Below, piece by piece: positions 1 to 7,492 of a stretch of DNA of 17,958 nucleotides. A model generated the notes under the pieces. That model did not search any database. It was not told the origin of the DNA and saw only the letters and a list, made by a program, of their open reading frames with translations. This stretch comes from Bacillota bacterium. GTDB taxonomy: Bacteria; Bacillota_A; Clostridia; Lachnospirales; Lachnospiraceae. Numbering within the stretch: position 1 is the stretch's first letter; every line of letters begins with the position of its first letter. Made by a program: the position numbers and the translations under genes. Location of the stretch: the NCBI GenBank assembly GCA_023443925.1, contig JAEZSL010000098.1:1-17958 (forward strand). Reading direction: 5' to 3'.

Positions 1-206
1 TAATTGAAGTCCAGAATAACGGTAAGATGATTCCGGCTGATGAATTGCCCACAATTTTTAAGCCATTTGTAACCTATAAGCCTAATGGTTCCGGTCTTGG
101 ACTAGCAATTTCTTCCAACATTATTGCAGCTCATAACGGTGCGATCGAAGCAGCCTCATCCGAGGACCTTACAAGCTTTACTATCCAATTACCATTATCC
201 GAATAG
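1..206 (+). CDS. Sensor histidine kinase, C-terminal fragment (HATPase domain end)
   Basis: Only the last 67 codons are in the window; the reading frame enters at base 3 and stops at TAG 204-206. The peptide is the end of a GHKL-type ATPase domain: a G1-box-like stretch VQNNGKMI, an F-box-like IFKPFVTYK, the G2 box GSGLGLAI, then a typical closing strand FTIQLPL. By family knowledge this is the ATP-binding half of a membrane or cytosolic sensor kinase that autophosphorylates on His and passes phosphate to a response regulator; neither the sensor part nor the regulator is visible. The G1 box has Asn where most kinases have Asp (D-x-G-x-G), as in some citrate- or NtrB-like branches, and its second Gly is also missing, so activity is uncertain. 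The gene converges with the minus-strand flavodoxin-SCP2 gene. Confidence 0.85.
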   Translation, partial: IEVQNNGKMIPADELPTIFKPFVTYKPNGSGLGLAISSNIIAAHNGAIEAASSEDLTSFTIQLPLSE

Positions 207-311
207 CTAACGTATAACAATATGGGTACTCCCCCCATACTGCTTATTCTGATGTTTACAAGATAATCCATTTTACATAATTTGGGCCCCAATTACCTGT
301 TTTATCCCATT

Positions 312-340
312 CAAAGGATTAGCATACTGCTAATCCTTTG
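312..340. terminator. Perfect 13-bp inverted repeat between convergent genes, possible bidirectional terminator
   Basis: Arms caaaggattagca (312-324) and tgctaatcctttg (328-340) are exactly complementary with a 3-nt loop (tac). The element lies between the histidine kinase stop (206) and the stop of the minus-strand flavodoxin-SCP2 gene (366), where a shared terminator is expected. Neither side has a clear run of T directly after the stem, so it may be a weak terminator, a 3'-end stabiliser or a protein-binding palindrome. The hairpin is seen; its role is inferred. Confidence 0.5.
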
Positions 341-365
341 ATCCCTACCTTTCAGAATTAACTTA

Positions 366-1364
366 TTAAATAATGTTAAACTGAAAAATCTGGTCAAAGG
401 TACGCAGTGTTTTGAAATTACCTTTTGCTGTAAGTTCTCCCGACATAAATGCTCTCTGAACCGTCATGCGGCCGCTTATGATTTTGTTTAAAACCTCATA
501 ACCGGTTCTGGCCATAACATCGGCTTCTTCTGTTTCCCCATAATAACAATTAAGATTGGAACCGTTTATATCAATAATCAAGGTTTTAGGCACATCTGTG
601 AGGGTGATTGCATATATGGCTTTAAAATCGTTAAGAGGATGAAAGTTCTCTCTTAGATTACGTATGAATTCCTGGTTTGCTTCCTGTTCCTGAGAACCAA
701 GCATTCCTTTAAATATCTGAGCCAGTTCCTCAATATCTTCCTTCTGCTTCTTTACATAGGTATCATCCGATACATACATGGATAGCTGCTCACTCTCCTG
801 AGGTGTCAGGTCATTGGTATAAGTCCTTAATAAATTATTCTTAATTACCGAATTACTAGCTGGCAGCATCTTTGTCTTCTGGTTAATTGTCTTATAGAAT
901 AATTCCGCCTGCTTTTCGATAATCTGGCCATAAGCAGAATTCGTTTCAAAGTCAACATGATCCTCAACATAGGCGCGCAGGCCGTTACAGGATATTCCTC
1001 CAAGCATTTCCCAGGCTTTAACCAGATATAATTCCGCTTCCCGTTCACCATAGGAACTGGCCATAACAACCGGCATCATATATACCCTTCCCAGATGCTC
1101 CTTATCGGCATATAGCCAGCAGGCATCCATAAACTGCTGCATGAAGCCACCGATACCAAGCCATTCTACCGTTGTTGCCAGGATAACCCCATCCGCTTCT
1201 TTTAAAGTTTTGGGCAACACAGCTATGGCATTTTTTTCTTCATATAAATTATATCTTACTACATTTACTCGGATTTCCTGCAAGACTTCGGTCAATTTGT
1301 TAATTACATAAATGGTTGGGTCCTCTATCAGCCCACGTCCGCCGTAATAGATATTTACATTCAT
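366..1364 (-). CDS. Flavodoxin-like FMN reductase fused to SCP2 sterol-carrier-like domain
   Basis: This gene encodes 332 residues. The N-terminal part, about residues 1-170, begins MNVNIYYGGRG and contains ADGVILATTVEWLGIGG, which fits a flavodoxin / NADPH-dependent FMN reductase fold. The C-terminal part, about residues 235-330, has the pattern of SCP2 sterol-binding domains: LIIDINGSNLNCYYGE, EADV, and the end GELTAKGNFKTLRTFDQIF. Such fusions are seen in Clostridia; no substrate is known to me. The start ATG at 1364 is chosen because a strong GAAAGGGG ribosome binding site (1373-1380) lies upstream; a longer frame exists but would run into the rhomboid gene. Only 4 bases separate it from the rhomboid stop codon, so the two are very likely co-transcribed and translationally coupled. 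A role in redox or lipid handling is inference. Confidence 0.85.
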   Translation of the reverse strand: MNVNIYYGGRGLIEDPTIYVINKLTEVLQEIRVNVVRYNLYEEKNAIAVLPKTLKEADGVILATTVEWLGIGGFMQQFMDACWLYADKEHLGRVYMMPVVMASSYGEREAELYLVKAWEMLGGISCNGLRAYVEDHVDFETNSAYGQIIEKQAELFYKTINQKTKMLPASNSVIKNNLLRTYTNDLTPQESEQLSMYVSDDTYVKKQKEDIEELAQIFKGMLGSQEQEANQEFIRNLRENFHPLNDFKAIYAITLTDVPKTLIIDINGSNLNCYYGETEEADVMARTGYEVLNKIISGRMTVQRAFMSGELTAKGNFKTLRTFDQIFQFNII

Positions 1365-1368
1365 AAAA

Positions 1369-2442
1369 CTAACCCCTTTCCGGTTCACTTTTCTTATGTT
1401 TACGATAAAAGATGGCCGCAAAGACAATACCTGCTGCCAAGCCGCCGATGTGTGCGGCATTGTCGACTCCCTGACTGGTGAGTCCGCCATATAAACTGAA
1501 AACTACGAACAGAATAATTTGTCTTGTACTGATATCCTCAAGGCGTCCTTTATTCACGACTACAATATACGCCATAGCCCCTACAATTCCGAATATAGCT
1601 CCGGACGCACCAATTGAAACCGCATTTGTATGATTTACCATATTATAACCCATAGAAGCAATCCCTGCAATAACTCCTGAACCAAAATAGATAACGAGAT
1701 ATCGCCATTTTCCGGCTGCTCTCTCCACATTATCCCCGATAATCAGCAGAACAATCATATTATTGGCAAGATGCTGTATACCGCCATGCAAAAACATATA
1801 AGTAAATAACCGGTAATAATCATGTTGATACCAAACTGCCGGCCAATAAAGGGCACCTATATCTAAAACCGGATTTGTCCGCATGTAAAAATCATTTCTC
1901 TGAACAAACAAAAAAACAATTACATTAATAATTACAAGAAACGTATTATATTTAGCAAAATATTTCATCCAGAAGGGGCGGCTGTCCGGATACAACGAGT
2001 CATCAGCCGTATAAGGAAATGGTACTTCTCCCTCGTCCGAAACCTGCCGGCTTAATAAAATATCTTCTATATCATGTCGGATTCCCATAAAATCAGGGTT
2101 ATTATTTTCATATATAATCAGCCTGTTATTTTTCATATCAATGATCCATTCATTCGGGTCTCCGGGCTGAAAATTACGAACCACTTCCACATACTTGGTA
2201 CATATAACAGTCTGTATATGAACTGATGTAAAGCCCCGCTCGGAATAATTCCGGTAGAGCTGCCTTTGTATGTTCTCATACTGCTCGGTGTTAAATTCCA
2301 TACCATTTGGACACTCAAAAAATGCTGTCAGATTGATTTCCTGGCCGGCAGCATAATATAAGATAGATATTCCCGGAACGTTAACCTTTACTTCATGAAA
2401 TCCTTTTTGCAACAGTTTTGTTCTGATTCTTTCTATTATCAT
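1369..2442 (-). CDS. Rhomboid family intramembrane serine protease
   Basis: This 357-residue protein has a soluble N-terminal domain of about 160 residues and a C-terminal membrane domain of about six segments. Rhomboid hallmarks are plain: HGGIQHLANNM in the second membrane region (His224 and Asn228 match the oxyanion-site His/Asn), GASGAIFG with the catalytic Ser280, and AAHIGGLAAG with the catalytic His331. The protein should cleave transmembrane substrates within the membrane; its substrate is unknown. The N-terminal region resembles a cytosolic domain of Firmicutes rhomboids and has no signal peptide. ATG 2442 is preceded by AGAAGG at an 11-nt distance, so translation initiation may be moderate. 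The upstream gap to glpK is 140 bp, and only a weak promoter candidate (TTGTAA, 17 nt, TATAGG) is visible there. Confidence 0.93.
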   Translation of the reverse strand: MIIERIRTKLLQKGFHEVKVNVPGISILYYAAGQEINLTAFFECPNGMEFNTEQYENIQRQLYRNYSERGFTSVHIQTVICTKYVEVVRNFQPGDPNEWIIDMKNNRLIIYENNNPDFMGIRHDIEDILLSRQVSDEGEVPFPYTADDSLYPDSRPFWMKYFAKYNTFLVIINVIVFLFVQRNDFYMRTNPVLDIGALYWPAVWYQHDYYRLFTYMFLHGGIQHLANNMIVLLIIGDNVERAAGKWRYLVIYFGSGVIAGIASMGYNMVNHTNAVSIGASGAIFGIVGAMAYIVVVNKGRLEDISTRQIILFVVFSLYGGLTSQGVDNAAHIGGLAAGIVFAAIFYRKHKKSEPERG

Positions 2443-2582
2443 GAATTCATAATCCTTCTGCTAATATTGTTGCCTTACCTTTTTCAAGCGAATAGGTATA
2501 TTATTCTATACCCTATATCGGAATACATTTAATATTACAAAAGTTGATACAGGGAATAAAACTTTACGATTAAAACTTATTT

Positions 2583-4073
2583 TTATTCTGCCCAATCAAA
2601 AGAACGTTTTACAGCCTTCTCCCAGCCATTGATTAATTTTTCTCTTATGTCCTGGTTCATATCCGGGGTAAAGGTTCTGGATAAAGCCCAATTTTCCTTG
2701 ATTTCCGCTTTATCCCTCCAGTATCCTGCTGCCAGTCCTGCCAGATAGGCGGCTCCCAGGGCTGTGGTTTCTATACAGGACGGTCTATGAACTTCAGCCT
2801 CCAGTATATCTGCCTGAAACTGCATCAGAAAGTTATTGGCGGATGCCCCTCCATCCACTCTTAAGGACTTTAGTTTATTACCCGCATCCTTTTCCATGGC
2901 CTTTAAGACATCATGCGTCTGATAAGCTATAGATTCCAGCGTTGCACGCACAAGATGACGTTTATTAAAACCTCTGGTAATTCCCACTATGGTACCTCTT
3001 GCATACTGATCCCAATAAGGTGCTCCCAGACCAGAAAATGCGGGAACTACATAGACGCCGCTGCTGTCACTAACCGCCTCGGCAAATTCCTCCGACTCCG
3101 CTGCGGAATGAATTATCCCAAGTTCATCTCTCAGCCACTGGATTGCTGCACCGGCCACGAATACACTTCCCTCCAGAGCATATTGCACCTTATCCTTTTC
3201 ACTGGCCGCAATGGTCGTTAATAAACCTGCATGGGACCAGATTGCTTCTTCTCCGGTATTCATTAATAAAAAGCAGCCGGTACCATATGTATTTTTAACC
3301 TCTCCCGGTTCAAAACAGCACTGTCCGAACAGGGCTGCCTGCTGGTCCCCCGCAACCCCTGCTATGGGTATTGGGCCGCCCAGAAGCCCCGAGTCCGTAT
3401 GGCCGTATATAAAACTTGAGGGCTTTACTTCCGGCAGCATGGATTTGGGAATATTCAGTTCCTTTAAGATTTCCTCATCCCACTCTAACTTCTTAATGTC
3501 AAATAGCATAGTCCGGGATGCATTGGTGTAATCCGTTACAAAAACTTTTCCCTTGGTAAGATTCCAGATCAGCCAGGTATCTACGGTACCAAAGAGTAAA
3601 TTGCCGGCTTCCGCTTCTGTTCTTGCATTTTCCACATGATCCAGTATCCACTTTATCTTGGTTCCGGAAAAATATGCATCCGGTATCAACCCGGTTTTTT
3701 CCCGTATAATCCGGTCAAATCCGGTCTTTTTTAATTCCTGTATGGTGTCTGAAGTTCTCCTGCACTGCCAAACAATGGCATTATAAACCGGTTCTCCGGT
3801 ATGTTTATTCCAAACAATCGTAGTTTCCCGTTGATTGGTAATACCGATGGCCGCAATTTCCTCTGCTTCTGCTCCGATCTTAGCCATGGCTTCCGCTGCC
3901 ACACTAATCTGAGATGACCAGATCTCCATAGGGTTATGTTCCACCCATCCTGCCACCGGATAAATCTGTTCGAATTCTTTTTGAGCAATACTAAGGCTCT
4001 GTCCTTTTTTATCAAATAGTATACAGCGGGAACTTGTGGTTCCCTGGTCCAATGCCATTATATATTTTTTCAC
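2583..4073 (-). CDS. glpK: Glycerol kinase
   Basis: This 496-residue cytosolic enzyme of the FGGY kinase family phosphorylates glycerol with ATP to sn-glycerol 3-phosphate. Recognisable parts are the N-terminal [10 protein letters not shown] phosphate loop, GITNQRET, the N-domain stretch [12 protein letters not shown], the [19 protein letters not shown] helix, and [18 protein letters not shown] in the C-terminal FGGY domain. Length is normal for the family. I chose the GTG start at 4073 (M-K-K-Y-I) because GGAGGG lies 7 nt upstream and the protein then begins exactly where the family does; an upstream ATG would add 18 residues unlike GlpK. The region that in Bacillus and Enterococcus carries the HPr-phosphorylated His (YHFYG / YHFFG) reads DSGLLGG here, without a His. 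There is no glpF or glpD beside it. A good promoter precedes it. Confidence 0.97.
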   Translation of the reverse strand: MKKYIMALDQGTTSSRCILFDKKGQSLSIAQKEFEQIYPVAGWVEHNPMEIWSSQISVAAEAMAKIGAEAEEIAAIGITNQRETTIVWNKHTGEPVYNAIVWQCRRTSDTIQELKKTGFDRIIREKTGLIPDAYFSGTKIKWILDHVENARTEAEAGNLLFGTVDTWLIWNLTKGKVFVTDYTNASRTMLFDIKKLEWDEEILKELNIPKSMLPEVKPSSFIYGHTDSGLLGGPIPIAGVAGDQQAALFGQCCFEPGEVKNTYGTGCFLLMNTGEEAIWSHAGLLTTIAASEKDKVQYALEGSVFVAGAAIQWLRDELGIIHSAAESEEFAEAVSDSSGVYVVPAFSGLGAPYWDQYARGTIVGITRGFNKRHLVRATLESIAYQTHDVLKAMEKDAGNKLKSLRVDGGASANNFLMQFQADILEAEVHRPSCIETTALGAAYLAGLAAGYWRDKAEIKENWALSRTFTPDMNQDIREKLINGWEKAVKRSFDWAE

Positions 4074-4080
4074 GCAGCTA

Positions 4081-4087
4081 CCCTCCA
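4081..4087 (-). promoter_or_regulatory. Ribosome binding site that fixes the GTG start of glpK
   Basis: The minus strand reads TGGAGGG, 7 nt before GTG 4071-4073. It is the best Shine-Dalgarno sequence in the region and points to the GTG rather than the in-frame ATG at 4127. Confidence 0.8.
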
Positions 4088-4134
4088 CATTCTCGTATCT
4101 TAACCGTCCATAAACATTATATTCCATATAATAG

Positions 4135-4163
4135 ATTATACTATTTCTTTTCGGCTAATACAA
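4135..4163 (-). promoter_or_regulatory. Sigma-A-type promoter for glpK
   Basis: On the minus strand TTGTAT (4158-4163) and a consensus TATAAT (4135-4140) are separated by exactly 17 nt. Transcription would begin near 4128, giving a leader of about 55 nt before the GTG start. No clear catabolite-response (cre) site was recognised next to it. The in-frame ATG at 4127 would lie at the very start of this transcript, which is a further argument against its use. Confidence 0.65.
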
Positions 4164-4245
4164 GGGAAGCCTTATTCTATGAATTAAATACTAAGATCAA
4201 CGATACCATTAAGAGATAAAGGAGCTCCACGGATGAAGTATAAAT

Positions 4246-4298
4246 GCTTTAATAATTTTTGCCCATCTCTTTAAAATTTCAGATATTGTTATTAAAGC
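4246..4298 (-). terminator. AT-rich inverted repeat at the end of the pilus operon, weak terminator candidate
   Basis: Perfect 10-bp arms gctttaataa (4246-4255) and ttattaaagc (4289-4298) flank a 33-nt spacer, and an inner AATTTT/AAAATT pairing can shorten the loop. The right arm touches the stop codon of the FHA gene. It is in the right place to end the Tad transcript before glpK, but it lacks a GC-rich stem, so termination is only suggested. Confidence 0.3.
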
Positions 4299-6262
4299 TA
4301 TTGTACCTCCACATTCCAGGTATAATTGATTTGAGAAAACGAAATTTCGTCTTTATCTCTAACAAGGTACGGTTTATTCTCCTGCAGTTTTATATTGTTT
4401 AAGTAAGTACCATTCGTCGAGTTCAAATCGGTAAGAAAAATATCCTCCCCTGCTTTTGTAAGTCTGGCATGCCGGCGGCTGACTGACTTATCATCAATGG
4501 TTAAGTCCACTCCTTTTCTCAGTTTTCCAATATAAAAAGGAAAGTCTCTAACCAAAACAGCCTGCCTTAGCTCACTGTCTGTTGTTGTCAACCGGTATAG
4601 CTTACAAGCTGATAACCTGGATAAAATTACGGTAGCCTCCTGGCTGGAATCCGCTTTATCCATCCATAATACTTGGGTTGCCCCATCACTTTGAGCTAAG
4701 TCATTTAGTTTGTGGCCGGCGAAGACTCCTGCTTTCCTAACTATGTTCTCGATATCCCTTTTCCTATATCTGAATTGCTCAGCATCAGGCCTTCCTTGTC
4801 CGTAAAGCCCGGAACTGTTATCATATACTCCATCCTTATCGGGAAGAATTCCTCCGGAATTAATCTCCTGATATATAGCTTCTATGTCTGTATCAGATGA
4901 TTTAGAATTCTTTGCTGCAAAATCCTGAGTACAAGAACCCTCCTCTTCATAATTTCTCTCTTTTGAATATTTTATTTCCGGATCTTTTACTTTTGGATAT
5001 TCCATATTAGAATCTTCTGCTTCTACCTCTTCCTCTACTGTTCTGATTCCCGAGATTTTATTCTTAGAATCAAATAGCTTGATAAAAACGTAAACTTCCA
5101 GGCAGCTTAAAATTAATACGCAGCTGAAAAACTTTGTACCGTCAATATGGGTTCCAAAAGTATTATGTAACAGCTTTAAATATAACGCAGCAATTAGCAG
5201 AACAATTCCTGCAATAACACTTACTCCTGCTAAAACAAAAGTAACCGGGCCAAAGTATTGGTACTCCCGTTCACTAACAACTTCTTCCCTAAGAATGCTT
5301 CTTACCGGATTTCTATCTGTTTTAATATTCTTACCTAAACAATTCTCAATAATAACCTTATATAGAATTTGCAACTTTCCAGAATAAGCACTTGCATTTT
5401 TCTTCAGAAAAGCTGAAGTTCCCTTGTTTGTTTTCCCCTGTATCTGCTTTGAGCGTAATGTATTGTTCTTTTTCTTCTGTATTTGACGTTGCTGCTTAGA
5501 CTTATGGTTTTTCTGCTTACCGGATTGCAAAACAGTACCATTGGTATTAACAGTATTTCTTTTTTCCTGTCTTTGATATGAAGGGTTATCGGACGGTGCC
5601 TGCCTTTTATTTACCGCTGCATCTCCACCAGACGATTTATCGTTCTCCCCTATTAAAGGAGGTTTATTGCTATCAACGCTCAATTCAGTATCAATTGTAA
5701 TTTTTTTAACCTTCGGTTCAGTCTTTTTCTCCAGTTCCTTTAATAAAGCTGCAAAAGTACAGTCCGGCTCCTTAGTTGCCTTATACATGGCATAAATCAA
5801 TACCACCGCCGCTTCATCCTTATAATCCACTTTATTCATCAGGTATTCCATTAATCTGCTTAGCTGTTCCTGTATCTGCTCCTGGCTTCCAGGCAGGTGG
5901 CAGAATCCAATTTCCAGAGAATCGCCACTTATAAATATGTAATTTGGATCTATAATAAAATCATTTTCTGAAAGCAGGTAATTTCCACTGTTTTCAATCA
6001 CCTTAAGCATACCGGCTAATATATTTTTTAATTCGCTGTAGTTCAGTGACTTGTTTTCGCAAAATGCAGTTAAGGACTTTTTCGAAGTAATATCATAATA
6101 AAACAGATCTGTCTGATCAATGCATCTTAACTCGGTTTTTAATAATCCCGGAATCTGATTGTTCAAAAGCATTCTGGTACCGTAAGCAGCTGCTTTACCT
6201 TCAATCCCTTTTAATACAATATAATGATTATGCAAATCCCTTACAAACTCCGCTTCTAGCAT
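4298..6262 (-). CDS. DUF6382 and FHA domain membrane protein, last gene of the pilus operon
   Basis: This gene encodes 654 residues. About residues 1-180 match the DUF6382 type of N-terminal domain found on FHA proteins of Clostridia (MLEAEFVRDLHNHYIVL at the start). A Lys/Gln/Asn-rich, highly basic linker runs from about 190 to 290. Two membrane segments lie near 337-362 and 377-398, followed by an acidic linker. A forkhead-associated domain occupies about 575-650, with SRRHA (595-599) and NSTNGT (614-619), the phosphothreonine-binding signature. FHA domains bind phospho-Thr peptides, so the protein may couple the Tad machine to a Ser/Thr kinase, though none is in the window. I chose ATG 6262 because GGAGGT precedes it; an ATG at 6289 has no ribosome binding site. 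It follows the TadE-like gene by 31 bp. Confidence 0.88.
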   Translation of the reverse strand: MLEAEFVRDLHNHYIVLKGIEGKAAAYGTRMLLNNQIPGLLKTELRCIDQTDLFYYDITSKKSLTAFCENKSLNYSELKNILAGMLKVIENSGNYLLSENDFIIDPNYIFISGDSLEIGFCHLPGSQEQIQEQLSRLMEYLMNKVDYKDEAAVVLIYAMYKATKEPDCTFAALLKELEKKTEPKVKKITIDTELSVDSNKPPLIGENDKSSGGDAAVNKRQAPSDNPSYQRQEKRNTVNTNGTVLQSGKQKNHKSKQQRQIQKKKNNTLRSKQIQGKTNKGTSAFLKKNASAYSGKLQILYKVIIENCLGKNIKTDRNPVRSILREEVVSEREYQYFGPVTFVLAGVSVIAGIVLLIAALYLKLLHNTFGTHIDGTKFFSCVLILSCLEVYVFIKLFDSKNKISGIRTVEEEVEAEDSNMEYPKVKDPEIKYSKERNYEEEGSCTQDFAAKNSKSSDTDIEAIYQEINSGGILPDKDGVYDNSSGLYGQGRPDAEQFRYRKRDIENIVRKAGVFAGHKLNDLAQSDGATQVLWMDKADSSQEATVILSRLSACKLYRLTTTDSELRQAVLVRDFPFYIGKLRKGVDLTIDDKSVSRRHARLTKAGEDIFLTDLNSTNGTYLNNIKLQENKPYLVRDKDEISFSQINYTWNVEVQ

Positions 6263-6266
6263 AGGC

Positions 6267-6272
6267 ACCTCC
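6267..6272 (-). promoter_or_regulatory. Ribosome binding site that fixes the start of the FHA protein
   Basis: The minus strand reads GGAGGT, followed by four bases and then ATG 6260-6262. The alternative ATG at 6289 is preceded only by AAAATAATTA, so the shorter protein is preferred. Confidence 0.75.
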
Positions 6273-6293
6273 GTTTTGAATTTATACATTTAA

Positions 6294-6974
6294 TTATTTT
6301 AACAGGTTAAGTATCTGCTGTAGTTTCATTAAGTTATCATTAATTACCGGCATATTCTCCGTTACACCGGAAAATATATCAAACACGCGGAGAAATTCAG
6401 CATTGCTCCCAATGGCTGCCTGATTCGACCCAACGATTACCGTTTTGCTTCCCGAAAAAAATGGAAGTAAACCAACAAAGGGAAGCACCATATCAGCTTT
6501 TACAATAAGGCTTATTTCCGTGTGACTGACCGTTACATCAATAGAACGGATATCTGCAAGAAAGAATCCCTTATTTAAATGTAACTGAAGATAATTATAT
6601 ATCTCCTCTCTTTTCTCCTGAAGATTAGCCTGTAAAGAGTACAGAATACCGCGTTTATTATAAACCTCGTAGTCCATAAAGCCGGTATCCATTTGGGATT
6701 CATTGCGTACCAGGTTTCTGCCAATTAATAAGGTTTCATTTATAACGGCTTCCAATCTATTCTGATCATGCAGGAAAAATCCCAGATATATCAATGCTGT
6801 AATAGCTAATAGAATCAACGGAAAGATTAAGGCTGCTTCAATTGTATAGCTTCCGCTGACCACAGGCTGATATTTTTCTTTCGTGCTTTTTTCGAAACAA
6901 GTGTAATAGATGTCTAGCGGTTTTGGCTTACTGGTGCTTACGGCTGCGCACTTTATACCGATATCGGTTTTCAC
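6294..6974 (-). CDS. TadE-like pseudopilin (minor pilin)
   Basis: This 226-residue protein has about 40 polar residues, then GSYTIEAALIFPLILLAITALIYLGFF, a TadE/type IVb prepilin segment: cleavage after Gly leaves Glu at position +5, followed by one membrane helix. The rest is a soluble extracellular domain of about 150 residues. TadE-like proteins are processed by the dedicated prepilin peptidase and are thought to prime or cap the Flp pilus. The long polar leader before the cleavage site is unusual for TadE but would lie in the cytoplasm. I chose GTG 6974, which has AAGGAG 6 nt upstream; a TTG at 6989 overlaps the preceding stop by 4 bases and has a weaker site. It lies 11 bp after the second prepilin peptidase and 31 bp before the FHA gene. 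Confidence 0.85.
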   Translation of the reverse strand: MKTDIGIKCAAVSTSKPKPLDIYYTCFEKSTKEKYQPVVSGSYTIEAALIFPLILLAITALIYLGFFLHDQNRLEAVINETLLIGRNLVRNESQMDTGFMDYEVYNKRGILYSLQANLQEKREEIYNYLQLHLNKGFFLADIRSIDVTVSHTEISLIVKADMVLPFVGLLPFFSGSKTVIVGSNQAAIGSNAEFLRVFDIFSGVTENMPVINDNLMKLQQILNLLK

Positions 6975-6980
6975 TGTCCT

Positions 6981-6986
6981 CTCCTT
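6981..6986 (-). promoter_or_regulatory. Ribosome binding site that fixes the GTG start of the TadE-like gene
   Basis: The minus strand reads AAGGAG, 6 nt before GTG 6972-6974, and sits directly after the stop of the peptidase gene. This favours GTG 6974 over TTG 6989. Confidence 0.65.
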
Positions 6987-7417
6987 CAACTTATAAAACC
7001 TCCCAAATAACCAAGGAATAAAAAAGGAATAAAAGGAATAGTAAATTTTCTGCCCGCTTTACGAAACAGCATTAAGCCAACAGCAAACACTGCTGCCCCA
7101 AACAAACTGTAAGCCAGTATGAATGCGAGCTGATTAAACCCCAGCCCAATACCCAGAATACTTACAATCAGTCCATCCCCCACTCCAATCTGTCCGCCGG
7201 TTAACGGATTCAATAGAAGCAGAGTCAGTCCCAGGGTTAATCCGGCAATACGGTTAAAAAATGCCAGTTCTCCTGATAAAAAAGAATAAATTAAGGTAAT
7301 AAATCCACCTATAATTATTAATCCAATATGTATTTTCTTCTTCCTAAAGTCCTGCCAGCTGCACATCAGCAGCCAGATTCCCGTTATTACTGTCATGATA
7401 TATTCATTATGAAACAT
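6986..7417 (-). CDS. Second, short type IV prepilin peptidase (A24, TadV/CpaA-like)
   Basis: This 143-residue protein is highly hydrophobic with four or more membrane segments. It carries the two catalytic aspartates of A24 peptidases: Asp in SWQDFRKKKI near residue 23 and the second in GVGDGL (GxGD) near residue 81. No N-terminal methylase domain is present, which is normal for the TadV/CpaA branch. It should cleave prepilin leaders at the inner face of the membrane. The locus also carries a larger peptidase at 16133-17053, so this may serve the two neighbouring TadE-like pseudopilins between which it lies; that division of labour is inference. ATG 7417 has AGGAGA just upstream. Confidence 0.88.
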   Translation of the reverse strand: MFHNEYIMTVITGIWLLMCSWQDFRKKKIHIGLIIIGGFITLIYSFLSGELAFFNRIAGLTLGLTLLLLNPLTGGQIGVGDGLIVSILGIGLGFNQLAFILAYSLFGAAVFAVGLMLFRKAGRKFTIPFIPFLFLGYLGGFIS

Positions 7418-7492
7418 GTGTCTCCTGCCTTTCTTAGACTCTCCCGGTTAACGCTAAAACATGTCCGTTCTGATATGGCTTTAAACAAACAG

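Noticed and set aside
2492..2516. Inverted repeat ataggtata / tataccctat as a terminator for glpK
   Set aside because: It has a bulge and a nearly all-AT stem, no T-run follows, and it overlaps the only weak promoter candidate for the rhomboid gene.
2538..2571. AAAGTT/AACTTT hairpin after glpK as a terminator
   Set aside because: Six AT-rich pairs with a 14-nt loop are too weak to support a call.
4233..4274. A 13-codon plus-strand frame (MKYKCFNNFCPSL) with a good AAGGAG ribosome binding site
   Set aside because: It is very short, overlaps the AT-rich inverted repeat after the pilus operon, and has no promoter or similarity that I can point to.
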